Assembly: GCF_019104945.1 (NCBI RefSeq) | Contig: NZ_JAHRWW010000035.1 | Location: 1-64,000 of the forward strand | Reading direction: 5' to 3' | DNA from: Thermomonas sp. | GTDB lineage: Bacteria > Pseudomonadota > Gammaproteobacteria > Xanthomonadales > Xanthomonadaceae | Length of the DNA: 64,000 nucleotides | In this document: positions 8,296 to 17,539 of the stretch, in pieces | How the letters are laid out: every line of letters starts with the position of its first letter | Numbering within the stretch: position 1 is the first letter of the stretch | Notes under the pieces: generated by a model | The model's input: the letters and a program-made list of their open reading frames with translations, nothing else | The model's database searches: none | What the model was told of the DNA's origin: nothing | Made by a program: the position numbers and the translations under genes

Positions 8296-10686
8296 TTAAA
8301 ACGGCAGCTCTAGCTTAGGTTCAAGCTGCAGCAGGCGGTCACGGAAGGCCTGCTGGATCCGCGCTACAGCACTGTTATTGTCGGCATCAAACCGCATCAC
8401 CAGCACCGGGGTGGTGTTGGATGCGCGCACAAGACCCCAGCCGTCTGGCCAGTCTACGCGCACGCCATCAATGGTGGTGAGCCGCGCACCATCGAACCCT
8501 GCGGTCAGACGGAAGCGTTCGACAAACTCGTGCGGGTCGCCTTCTTCCGGCAACGCGACCTTGATCTCCGGTGTGGAAACACCATCCGGCAGGGCGTCGA
8601 AGACGGCTTCTGGCGCTTCTCCGCGCACGTCCAAAATCTCCAGCAAACGCGCTGCGGAGTAGATGCCGTCATCAAACCCGAACCAGCGTTCGGCAAAGAA
8701 GAAGTGCCCGCTCATCTCGCCGGCCAGTGCGGCCTCGGTTTCGCGCATCTTCGCTTTGACCAGCGAATGCCCGGTTTTCCACATCAGTGGGCTACCGCCG
8801 TGGCGCAGGATCTGGGTGGGCAGGCGGCTGGTGCACTTCACGTCATACACGATCACCGCACCGGGGTTGCGCTCCAGCACGTCGGCGGCAAACAGCATCA
8901 GCAGACGATCTGGGAAAATATTTTTCCCGCTGCGGGTGACCACGCCCAAACGGTCGCCGTCGCCGTCGAAGGCCACGCCTAGATCCGCGTCCAAACGCTC
9001 CACCATTTGGATCAGTGCTTCCAAATTATGCGGCTCGCTGGGATCTGGGTGGTGGTTGGGGAAGGTGCCGTCGATCTCGCAGAACAGTGGCGTAACTTCC
9101 GCCCCAATAGCTTCCAGCACGCGCGGCCCAATGCCGCCCGCCACGCCGTTTCCGGCATCCACCACCACTTTCAGGCGTTGGCCAATCTGAATATCGTCGG
9201 CGATGCGCTGCACGTAGTCTTCGCTGATATCGCGCTCGTCCAGATCGCCACGTACTTTTGATTCCAATAAGCGATCTTCCGCGATGCGGGCGTACAGATC
9301 CTTGATGGCATCGCCCGCTAGCGTTTCGCTGCCCACCACGATTTTGAAGCCGTTGTAATCCGGCGGATTATGGCTGCCGGTAATCGCAACGCAGCACCCG
9401 GTGTGCAGGTGATAACTTCCGAAATACACCACCGGCGTGGGTGCCATGCCGATATCAACGACATGACGCCCGGCTTTACGCAGCCCTGTGATCAGGCCTT
9501 CCGATAGTTCTGGCCCAGACAGGCGGCCGTCACGGCCAACCACGATTGAATCCAATCCTTGTTCGGCCATCACCGAGCCGATGGCTTGGCCGATCAATTC
9601 CGCCACACCAGCATCGAGTGATTTGCCGACTATGCCACGGATGTCGTAGGCGCGGAAGATGCGATGATCGATGACCACGCGTACCTTGGCTTCTGTCTGC
9701 GTGTCGTCGGTATCCGCCGATGGGTCTTTCGACGCGGCTTTTGCCTTCGCTTTGGCTTTTGTCACCGGCTGGTTCTGTTGCAAGTCGGCCAAGGTGGGGC
9801 CCGATTCCACTTCCACCACACCGCCCATCGCCAGCAGTTTCGGCCGCAGCTTGAACCACAGCCCGGCCGCCGCTAGCAGTAGCAGCACGCCCATCACCAG
9901 TGCGGTAATGCCACTAACGCCAAACGGTGCGGCAACAAAATCCGGAACCGCTGCAGCGATGCGTAGATCCGAGTCGGGTACTTTGACGCCCAACGCCTCG
10001 GCGGCACCATTGAGCGCTGTATCACCGCGCTCGATCACGCTGCGCTGGCCTTGGCGCAGTGCGAGATAGGTGTTTTCGGGTAGGCGTGGCCCTTCTACGC
10101 CGCTGGCAAGGCGGGTGATTGGCAGTTCAATGTAGGCCACGAATGGCGCAGCCCCTTGCACAGCCGCCGCCAGCGCCAGCCGGTGCTCCCCACCCGACTG
10201 CACAACCCGCTCCGCGGTTTTATTGTCTAACAAGGCGTCTTCGGCCACCGCTAGCGCGCCAAAACCGCTGCGCGGCAACCCTTGATAGAGCGTGTCAAGA
10301 TCGGCGGGCCAAAGCTCGCTGCGCTGCACGTCGTCCCACCCGGCCTTGAGTGCTTTAGCGGCTGTAGCGCGGTCACCGGCTTTGGCGGCGGCAATAAATT
10401 CTTTGGAGGAAAGACGAGCGCCTAGCTTCTGCCGCTGCTCATTGATGGTGCGGCGCACGGCCATCGCGACATTGTCCCGCGCGAACTCCAGCGCATGCTG
10501 ACGGCTCTCATCGCGCTGACGCAGCGCACCTGCCACCAGGCTCCATAGTGCGAATGCAACCAGCAACAGCACGAGCCACGGTAGCGCCCGTGCTGCCTGC
10601 AACGGATCAAACTGCAGCTGCGACTTTTCGTCGTCGGCCGCATCCGTTGCGTCTTGTGTTTTTTTCCCTAAGCCAAACAACCCCAT
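8296..10686 (-). CDS. Phosphomannomutase/phosphoglucomutase with membrane-anchored sensor-like N-terminus
   Basis: The C-terminal half (from about residue 338) is an AlgC/XanA-type hexose phosphate mutase. It carries the phosphoserine loop TGSHNPP (Ser near 438) and the metal loop DGDGDR. It should interconvert 6-phospho- and 1-phospho-sugars for GDP-mannose or UDP-glucose supply. The N-terminal half is unusual: membrane segments near 36-54 and 258-280 enclose about 200 predicted periplasmic residues. A Lys/Ala-rich linker follows. ATG 10686 is preferred over an upstream TTG because AGGGGGAG precedes it. It follows dut after 11 bases. Confidence 0.9.
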   Translation of the reverse strand: MGLFGLGKKTQDATDAADDEKSQLQFDPLQAARALPWLVLLLVAFALWSLVAGALRQRDESRQHALEFARDNVAMAVRRTINEQRQKLGARLSSKEFIAAAKAGDRATAAKALKAGWDDVQRSELWPADLDTLYQGLPRSGFGALAVAEDALLDNKTAERVVQSGGEHRLALAAAVQGAAPFVAYIELPITRLASGVEGPRLPENTYLALRQGQRSVIERGDTALNGAAEALGVKVPDSDLRIAAAVPDFVAAPFGVSGITALVMGVLLLLAAAGLWFKLRPKLLAMGGVVEVESGPTLADLQQNQPVTKAKAKAKAASKDPSADTDDTQTEAKVRVVIDHRIFRAYDIRGIVGKSLDAGVAELIGQAIGSVMAEQGLDSIVVGRDGRLSGPELSEGLITGLRKAGRHVVDIGMAPTPVVYFGSYHLHTGCCVAITGSHNPPDYNGFKIVVGSETLAGDAIKDLYARIAEDRLLESKVRGDLDERDISEDYVQRIADDIQIGQRLKVVVDAGNGVAGGIGPRVLEAIGAEVTPLFCEIDGTFPNHHPDPSEPHNLEALIQMVERLDADLGVAFDGDGDRLGVVTRSGKNIFPDRLLMLFAADVLERNPGAVIVYDVKCTSRLPTQILRHGGSPLMWKTGHSLVKAKMRETEAALAGEMSGHFFFAERWFGFDDGIYSAARLLEILDVRGEAPEAVFDALPDGVSTPEIKVALPEEGDPHEFVERFRLTAGFDGARLTTIDGVRVDWPDGWGLVRASNTTPVLVMRFDADNNSAVARIQQAFRDRLLQLEPKLELPF

Positions 10687-10697
10687 GTTCTCCCCCT

Positions 10698-11162
10698 TCA
10701 ACGCACGCCGGTGTGGCCAAAGCCACCCTGACCACGCGCGCTTTCTTCAAAAGTATCCACGACTTGCAGCTTCGCATGCACCACTGGCATCAGCACCAGT
10801 TGGGCGATACGGTCGCCCGGTTCAATTGTGAAAGCCGTATCGCTGCGATTCCACGTGCTGATCATCAGCGGGCCTTGGTAATCGGCATCGATCAAACCAG
10901 TGCCATTGCCGAGCACGATGCCGTGCTTATGGCCCAGCCCCGAACGCGGCAGGATGACGGCGCACAAATGCGGATCGGCGATGTAGATCGAAAGCCCCGA
11001 CGGTATCAGCTGAGTTTCACCTGGGGCCAGGCTCAGCGGCGCATCCAGCGCGGCGCGTAAATCAAGACCGGCGCTGTGCTCGGTGGCATAGGCGGGCAGT
11101 GGCCAAGTGGAGCCAAAGCGTGCATCTAAAAGTTTGACCTGCAGCTGGTGTGTACTCACCAC
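10698..11162 (-). CDS. dut: dUTP diphosphatase
   Basis: Hydrolyses dUTP to dUMP, limiting uracil in DNA and feeding dTMP synthesis. The trimeric dUTPase motifs are present in order: RSGLG (motif 2), [10 protein letters not shown] (motif 3) and the C-terminal [11 protein letters not shown] (motif 5). At 154 residues it has the usual length. It overlaps the coaB reading frame by seven bases, so it follows coaC-coaB in one operon, the order also seen in E. coli and pseudomonads. Confidence 0.96.
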   Translation of the reverse strand: MVSTHQLQVKLLDARFGSTWPLPAYATEHSAGLDLRAALDAPLSLAPGETQLIPSGLSIYIADPHLCAVILPRSGLGHKHGIVLGNGTGLIDADYQGPLMISTWNRSDTAFTIEPGDRIAQLVLMPVVHAKLQVVDTFEESARGQGGFGHTGVR

Positions 11163-11824
11163 TTTTGCCCCTGCATCAAGCGTTCTCCAATTAAATCCAA
11201 CAGCGCCCCTGCTAACACCGTTTTCGGTGCGGGGCCCAGCGCGCGCTCCGCGCTCGCCTCGATGACCAACAGCGCGTTATCGTCGCTTTCAAAACCACTG
11301 CCCGGCAAGCCCACTTGATTTGCGCAGATCATATCCAGCCGCTTGCGTTCCAGCTTACCGCGCGCATAGGTGGACACGTCGTTGGTTTCTGCGGCAAACC
11401 CTATAACTAAACGTGGACGCTGGCTGTGAGCGGCCACATCGGCGAGGACATCGCGGGTCTGCACAAGTTCTAAGGTCAGCGTATTTTGCCCTGCACGCTT
11501 TTTCAGTTTGTTCGACAGCGGCGCCACCGGAGTGAAATCGGCCACCGCCGCCGCGCCGATATAAACATCGCACGGGAGTGCAGCCATGACTGCATCGTGC
11601 ATCTGCGCCGCGCTACGCACGTCGCTACGTTGCACGCCTGCAGGAGTAGGCAGCTGCACGGGGCCAGCCACCAGCACGACATCGGCACCGCGCTGCGCCG
11701 CTTCTGCGGCAATGGCAAACCCCATTTTTCCGCTGCTGCGGTTGCCCAAAAACCGAACCGGGTCAATATCTTCAAACGTGGGCCCTGCGCTGACCACGAT
11801 ACGTACACCTGCGAACTGTGTCAT
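11156..11824 (-). CDS. coaB: Phosphopantothenate-cysteine ligase (CoaB domain, separate gene)
   Basis: Joins 4'-phosphopantothenate and cysteine in coenzyme A synthesis. The start ([20 protein letters not shown]) and the [12 protein letters not shown] motif match the CoaB half of CoaBC, and the protein is complete at 222 residues. In most bacteria this domain is fused to CoaC. Here its ATG overlaps the coaC TGA by four bases (ATGA, 11821-11824), so the partners are translationally coupled but separate. A single-base indel in an ancestral fused gene, or a sequencing error, could produce this. Confidence 0.92.
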   Translation of the reverse strand: MTQFAGVRIVVSAGPTFEDIDPVRFLGNRSSGKMGFAIAAEAAQRGADVVLVAGPVQLPTPAGVQRSDVRSAAQMHDAVMAALPCDVYIGAAAVADFTPVAPLSNKLKKRAGQNTLTLELVQTRDVLADVAAHSQRPRLVIGFAAETNDVSTYARGKLERKRLDMICANQVGLPGSGFESDDNALLVIEASAERALGPAPKTVLAGALLDLIGERLMQGQKW

Positions 11825-12378
11825 ACCTTTGCCCCCAGTGCGGCCACGATTTGTGCAGGCTCCGCCATTCGGCCAGGGCCAGACTCACCTTCGGCCAGCG
11901 GGCCATCGTTTGGCCCAATTAAGCGCGCCCCGCGCGCGAGCAAGGTGGCGATATTGGCCTGAGTTGCGGGGTGTTTCCACATACGATGATTCATGGCCGG
12001 GGCCACGGCCAGCGGCGCTTCGGTGGCCAAACAGAGCGTGCTGACTAAATCATCGGCAAGCCCGTGCGCAAGTTTCGCCAAGGTATTCGCGGTGGCTGGG
12101 GCCACGACGACCTGCTGCGCCCATCCGGCCAATTCTAAATGCCCCATCGCCGCTTCGGCCTGCGCGTCCCATAGGGAGACCCGTACCGGGTGGTGCGATA
12201 AGGCTTGAAATGTTTGCGGCCCCACAAATCGCTGCGCGGCTTCGGTCATCGCTACTTGCACATCGGCCCCGGCGTCACGCAAGCGGCGCACCAATTCGGC
12301 CGATTTATACGCAGCAATACCGCCGCTGACGCAGAGCAGCACACGGTAGCCAGCATTCGGAAAACACGGAGCCTGCAT
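11821..12378 (-). CDS. coaC: Phosphopantothenoylcysteine decarboxylase (CoaC domain, separate gene)
   Basis: FMN-dependent decarboxylase that forms 4'-phosphopantetheine. The flavoprotein start LLCVSGGIAAYKS, the active-site histidine in GHLELA, and the PAMNHRMW motif are all present. I chose ATG 12378 (185 residues) rather than the frame's first start at 12432, because AGGGAA precedes it and the extra residues are not conserved in type. It ends in the ATGA overlap with coaB. It is divergent from radC. Confidence 0.92.
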   Translation of the reverse strand: MQAPCFPNAGYRVLLCVSGGIAAYKSAELVRRLRDAGADVQVAMTEAAQRFVGPQTFQALSHHPVRVSLWDAQAEAAMGHLELAGWAQQVVVAPATANTLAKLAHGLADDLVSTLCLATEAPLAVAPAMNHRMWKHPATQANIATLLARGARLIGPNDGPLAEGESGPGRMAEPAQIVAALGAKV

Positions 12379-12474
12379 CGGGCCGTTCCCTGACCTTAGT
12401 CCAAAGCACCAGCTTACCTGATGCCGGGGCAAGTTCCGCTATCTGGCGCATTTTTGTTCATGCAATCTGCTTGC

Positions 12475-13149
12475 ATGCATATCCGAGATTGGCCTGAGGC
12501 CGAACGCCCCCGCGAAAAATTACTGGCCCGTGGCCCCGGCAGCCTGTCGGATGCCGAATTGCTGGCGCTTTTCCTTGGCTCTGGCCGTGCCGGGCAGGAC
12601 GCCGTGAGCTGCGCCCGTACCCTTTTAAGCAACTACGACGGCCTGCGTAAGCTGCTCGATCGCGACGCCAACGCGCTTACCCAGCTACGCGGCATTGGCC
12701 CAGCGCGTGCCTGCCTGCTGGCAGCAGCACTTGAGCTGGGGCAGCGGCACTTGGCTGCGCAGCTGCAGCGCGGTGAGGCGCTGGCAAGGCCAGATGCCGC
12801 CGGGCGCTATTTTTGCCAACGCCTGCGTGGGCTACGCCACGAGGTTTTTGCCGTACTTTATCTTGACACCCAGCATCGGGCGCTGGGTTTTGAAGAACTC
12901 TTTCGCGGCAGTATTGATGGCGCTGAAGTGCACCCGCGCATTGTTGTGCAACGCGCACTGGCGCATGGGGCGGCTGCGGCCATCCTCGGCCACAACCACC
13001 CCAGCGGCAACCCACAACCCAGCGCCGCCGACCGCGCCGTAACCACGCGCATCAAGCAAGCGCTGGCCTTGGTGGATATTCGCCTGCTGGATCATTTTGT
13101 CATTGGCGACGGTGCGCCTACGTCCATGGCCGAGCTTGGCATGGTGTGA
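12475..13149 (+). CDS. radC: RadC family JAMM-domain protein
   Basis: The 224-residue product has an N-terminal helix-hairpin-helix-like part (LRGIGPARACLLAA) and a C-terminal JAMM metal site, HNHPSGNPQPSAAD. RadC was linked to DNA repair, but its biochemical role is unsettled. The start is uncertain: ATG 12475 begins the conserved MHIRDWPEAERPRE segment, while ATGs at 12460 and 12421 are also in frame. No clear ribosome-binding site distinguishes them. Divergent from coaC-coaB-dut. Confidence 0.93.
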   Translation: MHIRDWPEAERPREKLLARGPGSLSDAELLALFLGSGRAGQDAVSCARTLLSNYDGLRKLLDRDANALTQLRGIGPARACLLAAALELGQRHLAAQLQRGEALARPDAAGRYFCQRLRGLRHEVFAVLYLDTQHRALGFEELFRGSIDGAEVHPRIVVQRALAHGAAAAILGHNHPSGNPQPSAADRAVTTRIKQALALVDIRLLDHFVIGDGAPTSMAELGMV

Positions 13150-13189
13150 GCCGCTAAGCATCGGTTCTGAGATCGGCGGCCGCCTCGCG

Positions 13190-13195
13190 TACAAT
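13190..13195 (+). promoter_or_regulatory. Putative -10 box of argS
   Basis: TACAAT lies 31 bases before the chosen GTG start. The in-frame ATG at 13194 overlaps it, which argues against that ATG as the start codon. No clear -35 box is visible. Confidence 0.5.
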
Positions 13196-13226
13196 GACAG
13201 GTCGTTTGATACGCAGCCCTCTTTTC

Positions 13227-14915
13227 GTGAAAGCTCAACTCCGCGCCCTGATCGAGCAAGGCCTAACCGCCCTGCGTGCCGCTGGCACCTTACCTTCCGA
13301 CCTTGCTTCGCCTGACTTTGTGATCGAGCGGCCGAAAGAGCGCGCGCACGGCGATTTCTCCTGCAATGCGGCGATGCTGCTGGCCAAGGCGGCCAAGAGC
13401 AACCCGCGCGCGCTGGCGCAGCAGCTGGTGGACGCATTGCCCGTGAGCGACGCGATCGCCAAGGTCGAGATCGCCGGCCCCGGCTTCATCAATTTCCACC
13501 TCACCGCCACCGCCTGGCAGCAGCAGGTGCGTGATATCCACGCTGCCGGTGCGGCGTTTGGCCGCAATGCCAGCGGCAAGGGCGTCACCGTGGGCGTGGA
13601 ATATGTGTCGGCCAATCCCACCGGCCCGCTGCACGTCGGCCACGGCCGCGCCGGGGTGATCGGTGACTGCATCGCCCGGGTGATGGCCGCCAATGGCTGG
13701 AACGTGGCGCGCGAGTTCTACTACAACGACGCTGGCGTGCAGATCAACAACCTCGCCATCTCCACCCAGGCCCGCGCCAAGGGCTTCAAGCCCGGCGATG
13801 CGCAGTGGCCAGCCGATGCCTATAACGGCGACTACATCGGCGATGTGGCCGCCAGCTACCTGCGCGGTGACAGCGTGGAAGTGGAAGGCCAGACCATCAC
13901 CGGCAAGAACGACGCCGATGACCTCGACGCGATCCGTCAGTTCGCGGTGGCCTACCTGCGCCGCGAGCAGAACGAAGACCTCGCCGCGTTCGGGGTGAGC
14001 TTTGATCGCTACTTCCTCGAATCCTCGCTGTACAGCGACGGCAAGGTCGAGGAAACCGTGGCCGCGCTAACCGCCGCCGGGCATACCTATGAAGAGGGTG
14101 GCGCGCTGTGGCTGCGCAGCACTACCTTCGGCGACGACAAGGACCGCGTCATGCGCAAGTCCGACGGCAGCTATACCTATTTCGTGCCGGACGTGGCCTA
14201 TCACCTGTCCAAGTGGCAGCGCGGCTACACCCGCGCCGTCACCGAACTCGGCGCCGACCACCACGGCTCGCTGGCGCGGGTGAAGGCCGGGTTGCAGGCG
14301 CTGGACTGCGGCATTCCGGCCGGCTACCCGGACTACGTGCTGCACCAGATGGTGACGGTGATGCGCGGCGGCGAAGAAGTGAAGCTGTCCAAGCGCGCCG
14401 GCTCCTACCTCACCCTGCGCGACCTGATCGACGAAGCCGGGCGCGATGCCACCCGCTGGTTCCTGGTGGCGCGCAAGCCGGATTCGCAGCTGACCTTCGA
14501 TATCGACCTGGCGCGCTCGCAGAGCAACGACAACCCGGTCTACTACGTGCAGTACGCGCACGCCCGCGTCTGCAGCCTGCTGCGTCAGGCCGGCGAGAAG
14601 AACATGCCGCACGATGCCGGCAACGGCGCGGCCAATTTGCACCGGCTCGACGATGCACCGGCGCTGGAGCTGCTGCGCGAGCTGTCGCGCTACGCCGAGG
14701 TGGTGGAAGCTGCTGGTGCCACGCTGGAGCCGCATCTGGTCGCGCAGTACCTGCGCGAGCTGGCCAATGCCTTCCACGGCTGGTATCACGCCAGCCCGGT
14801 GCTGGTGGAAGATGCCGCCCTGCGCGACGCACGGCTGGCGCTGGCGCTGGCCTGCCAGCAGGTTCTGGCCAACGGACTTGACCTGCTCGGCGTGTCCGCC
14901 CCGGAGCGCATGTAA
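13227..14915 (+). CDS. argS: Arginyl-tRNA synthetase
   Basis: Charges tRNA-Arg. The class I signature appears as [14 protein letters not shown] and the KMSKS equivalent as VKLSKRAG; the DALR anticodon-binding domain forms the C-terminus. I chose GTG 13227 (562 residues) because the upstream ATG at 13194 sits inside a probable -10 box. Third codon positions look richer in G and C than in the flanking radC and SPOR genes, which could reflect expression level or recombination. The stop overlaps the next gene's ATG by one base (TAATG). Confidence 0.95.
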   Translation: MKAQLRALIEQGLTALRAAGTLPSDLASPDFVIERPKERAHGDFSCNAAMLLAKAAKSNPRALAQQLVDALPVSDAIAKVEIAGPGFINFHLTATAWQQQVRDIHAAGAAFGRNASGKGVTVGVEYVSANPTGPLHVGHGRAGVIGDCIARVMAANGWNVAREFYYNDAGVQINNLAISTQARAKGFKPGDAQWPADAYNGDYIGDVAASYLRGDSVEVEGQTITGKNDADDLDAIRQFAVAYLRREQNEDLAAFGVSFDRYFLESSLYSDGKVEETVAALTAAGHTYEEGGALWLRSTTFGDDKDRVMRKSDGSYTYFVPDVAYHLSKWQRGYTRAVTELGADHHGSLARVKAGLQALDCGIPAGYPDYVLHQMVTVMRGGEEVKLSKRAGSYLTLRDLIDEAGRDATRWFLVARKPDSQLTFDIDLARSQSNDNPVYYVQYAHARVCSLLRQAGEKNMPHDAGNGAANLHRLDDAPALELLRELSRYAEVVEAAGATLEPHLVAQYLRELANAFHGWYHASPVLVEDAALRDARLALALACQQVLANGLDLLGVSAPERM

Positions 14916-15667
14916 TGGCGGCGCGTCGCGGAAAATCGCAGGCTAAACGCAATGGCTCTAACGGCCTGCCCGGATGGGCTTGGCTGGTCATCGGCGTGGT
15001 GCTGACCTTACTTGCCGTGCTCCTGCTCCCCCGCTATTTGAAATCCGATAGCGGCGACGGCTTCTTCCGGCCCAAACCCAACCCCGACGCGCTACCCGCT
15101 GCGGTAAGCGAAGAAGGCGAGGCCATCGCGCCCGACGTGGCGCCCGCGAGCAAACCGGACAGCGAGAAGCCGAAGCCCACGCAGTACGACTTCTACACGC
15201 TGCTGCCGGGGCAAGAAGTCGCCATGACCGACGCCGAGCTTGCCGCCAGCGCCAAAGCCGAAGCAGATGCACAGGCCAAGGCCAATAAGCCCGCCGACAC
15301 GCTTCCCGCGCCGGTCACCGAGGCCCCTACAGCAACGCCTCCTGCCGCAGCGGCAAACACCACTGCCGCACAAACCCCTGAAACGCCCCCATCTGAAGCA
15401 AGTAGTGCAGCGTCCAGCAAGCCGACCGCAGCGGAAGCGCGCTATATCTTGCAAGCGGGCGCCTTCGGCGCTTCGGGTGATGCAGAAGCGGTTAAAGCCA
15501 AAATTGCGATGCTCGGCCTTTCCGCGCGCGTGGAATCGGCGCAGATCAGCGGTAAGACGGTTTATCGCGTGCGCATGGGGCCGTATGGAAGCGCCTCAGA
15601 ACTCGCCGACGCCAAGACCAAACTCAGCAGCGGCGGCCTGCAAGCGATGGCGGTGAAGACCAACTAA
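14915..15667 (+). CDS. SPOR domain protein (FtsN/DedD-like)
   Basis: Predicted single-pass inner-membrane protein. A basic N-terminus precedes a membrane segment near residues 26-44 (WAWLVIGVVLTLLAVLLL), then a long Ala/Pro/Glu-rich periplasmic linker. A C-terminal SPOR domain (about 172-250, starting YILQAGAFG) should bind denuded septal glycan. Such proteins act at the division site. The one-base overlap with argS implies coupling, and the argS-SPOR order recurs in pseudomonads and xanthomonads, where the neighbour is called FtsN. Confidence 0.87.
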   Translation: MAARRGKSQAKRNGSNGLPGWAWLVIGVVLTLLAVLLLPRYLKSDSGDGFFRPKPNPDALPAAVSEEGEAIAPDVAPASKPDSEKPKPTQYDFYTLLPGQEVAMTDAELAASAKAEADAQAKANKPADTLPAPVTEAPTATPPAAAANTTAAQTPETPPSEASSAASSKPTAAEARYILQAGAFGASGDAEAVKAKIAMLGLSARVESAQISGKTVYRVRMGPYGSASELADAKTKLSSGGLQAMAVKTN

Positions 15668-15688
15668 CGACCACCGATTTCTTGGTCG

Positions 15689-15694
15689 TAGAAT
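15689..15694 (+). promoter_or_regulatory. -10 box six bases before the SDR start codon (leaderless pattern)
   Basis: TAGAAT, then GCGGGG, then ATG at 15701. The predicted transcription start coincides with the start codon. The GGGG is too close to the ATG to act as a ribosome-binding site. Confidence 0.55.
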
Positions 15695-15700
15695 GCGGGG

Positions 15701-16462
15701 ATGAATACTACGTCTCCCCGCACCGCACTTATTACCGGCGCCACCGCTGGCTTCGGCCGCGCCGCCACCCGTCGTTTTATCGCTGCCGGATGGCAGGTCA
15801 TTGCCACCGGTCGCCGCGCCGAGCGTTTGGCCGAATTGCAAGCCGAATTGGGCGATAACTTACATACCGCTTGTTTTGACGTGCGTGACGAAGCCGCAAT
15901 GCGTGCCGCGCTCACCACCCTACCCGAGCGCTTTGCCGGGATCGATCTTTTGGTCAATAACGCGGGCCTTGCGCAAGGCACCAAGCCTGCCCAGCAGGCC
16001 AGCCTTACCGACTGGCGCACCATGATCGACACCAATATCACCGCACTGGTGACCCTGACCCATACCCTGCTGCCCACCCTCATTGCGCGCAAGGGGGCGA
16101 TCATCAATATCAGCTCCACCGCCGCCCTCTACCCCTATAGCGGCGGCAATGCTTACGGCGGCACCAAGGCCTTCGTCAGCCAATTTTCGCTGAACCTGCG
16201 CACCGACCTGCACGGCACCGGTGTGCGCGTCACCGCGATTGAACCCGGCATGGCCGAAACCGAGTTCACTGTCGTGCGCACCCACGGCGACCAAGCCGCC
16301 TCCGATGCGCTGTACGGCGGGGCCAACCCAATGACCGCCAATGACATCGCCGAAACGATTTTCTGGGTGGCCAGCCAGCCGCCGCATCTGAACATCAACC
16401 GGATCGAACTAATGCCGACCTCGCAGTCGTTTGCAGGTTTCCAGGTGTATCGGCAGGGCTAA
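15701..16462 (+). CDS. Short-chain dehydrogenase/reductase (YdfG-like)
   Basis: NAD(P)-dependent oxidoreductase of the classical SDR type. The Rossmann motif TGATAGFGRA, the NNAG motif and the catalytic Ser with YGGTK (Tyr-Lys pair) are visible. The 253-residue length and the end of the protein (HLNINRIELMPTSQSF) resemble YdfG, which reduces malonic semialdehyde and oxidises serine and 3-hydroxy acids. Substrate is inferred from similarity only. It is expressed from its own, apparently leaderless, promoter. Confidence 0.88.
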   Translation: MNTTSPRTALITGATAGFGRAATRRFIAAGWQVIATGRRAERLAELQAELGDNLHTACFDVRDEAAMRAALTTLPERFAGIDLLVNNAGLAQGTKPAQQASLTDWRTMIDTNITALVTLTHTLLPTLIARKGAIINISSTAALYPYSGGNAYGGTKAFVSQFSLNLRTDLHGTGVRVTAIEPGMAETEFTVVRTHGDQAASDALYGGANPMTANDIAETIFWVASQPPHLNINRIELMPTSQSFAGFQVYRQG

Positions 16463-16528
16463 TCTCCAATTCAGGCAAAAATTACCAAAAGGGGTATATT
16501 GACCTTACTCTGAACAAACGGGGCTGTT

Positions 16529-16885
16529 ATGAATGCTGTGTTAGCACCCAAGTTATTGGAGGATCTACCCCACACGCCCGCTTCCGATGTAAAAAAGTTG
16601 GGCTGGCGTGGCGTGATGGCCACCGTGCACCGCGAGGGCAAGGTACTGGTAACCAATCACGGGCGGCCAGAGGCGGTTGTCTTGTCTGCCGAAGCCTATG
16701 ATGACCTACTGCAAGAAGCACTCGAAACCCGTGTGCGCAAGCAGGCCGCACTGGACGAGTTAAGTCACCAATTTGATGAACGTATGAAGGTGCTGCAGAC
16801 CCCGGAAGCACGCGAAAAGCTGCGAGGCATCCTACGCCGCCCTATCAACTTTGACGGCAAAATTTTCACTGGTGATGAATTTTAA
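16529..16885 (+). CDS. Phd/YefM-type antitoxin
   Basis: The 118-residue product has a Phd/YefM-like core (VHREGKVLVTNHGRPEAVVLS, read in two parts) followed by a charged helical C-terminus that would bind the toxin. It lies three bases before a zeta-type kinase gene, the layout of a type II toxin-antitoxin operon. These antitoxins usually bind the operon promoter; the AT-rich region 16480-16528 is the candidate operator. Its pairing with a zeta toxin instead of the usual epsilon antitoxin is noteworthy. Confidence 0.82.
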   Translation: MNAVLAPKLLEDLPHTPASDVKKLGWRGVMATVHREGKVLVTNHGRPEAVVLSAEAYDDLLQEALETRVRKQAALDELSHQFDERMKVLQTPEAREKLRGILRRPINFDGKIFTGDEF

Positions 16886-16888
16886 GCC

Positions 16889-17530
16889 GTGACGCGGCCA
16901 TTGATTTTTGTGTTGGCAGGCGTCAACGGCGCAGGCAAAAGCACAGCAGGTGAGCGCCTACTCACACAGGAGGGGTTGACGTGGTTCAACCCCGACACAT
17001 TCACCCGGCAACTCATCGCAGCCACTGGCACCGCACTAGCAGAGGCCAACGCAGCCGCGTGGAAACAGGGAGTCCGCCAACTGGATGCCGCACTTGCCTA
17101 CGGTCGTGATTACGCCTTTGAAACCACGCTGGGCGGCACGACGATTGCCGCGAAATTACGCGAAGCCAGCAAAACCCACGATGTGCTGATGTGGTTCACC
17201 GGGCTGGATTCGCCAGAACATCACCTTGCCCGCATCCAGCTGCGTGTCTCACGCGGAGGGCATGACATACCTGAAGCCAAAGTCCGTGAGCGCTACGAAA
17301 CATCGCGCAAAAACCTAATTGCACTGCTGCCGCTGCTCAGCCAGCTGCAAGTGTACGACAACAGTATCGACGCCATTCCCGGCCAGCCCATGCCCAACCC
17401 GCGTTTGCTGCTGCAAATGGAACATGGGCTGATTACGCATCCACACACCATTGAAGCACTGCGCGATACGCCGCATTGGGCGAAACCCATTGTGGAAGCA
17501 GCGCTGCAACTACAGGCGCGATCGCGCTAA
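16889..17530 (+). CDS. Zeta-toxin family kinase
   Basis: The product starts with a P-loop, AGVNGAGKSTAGE, followed by WFNPDTFTRQL and the FETTLGG segment typical of the zeta toxin/UDP-N-acetylglucosamine kinase family. Family members phosphorylate UDP-GlcNAc and poison wall synthesis, although some relatives act on other substrates. The start is GTG, three bases after the antitoxin stop. At 213 residues it is a compact single-domain toxin. Toxicity and substrate are inferred from the family and context. Confidence 0.83.
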   Translation: MTRPLIFVLAGVNGAGKSTAGERLLTQEGLTWFNPDTFTRQLIAATGTALAEANAAAWKQGVRQLDAALAYGRDYAFETTLGGTTIAAKLREASKTHDVLMWFTGLDSPEHHLARIQLRVSRGGHDIPEAKVRERYETSRKNLIALLPLLSQLQVYDNSIDAIPGQPMPNPRLLLQMEHGLITHPHTIEALRDTPHWAKPIVEAALQLQARSR

Positions 17531-17539
17531 GGCGTTACA

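Noticed and set aside
14108-14881. 257-codon plus-strand frame inside argS
   Set aside because: Arg/Ala/Gly-rich translation typical of an out-of-frame reading of a high-GC gene; argS itself is unambiguous.
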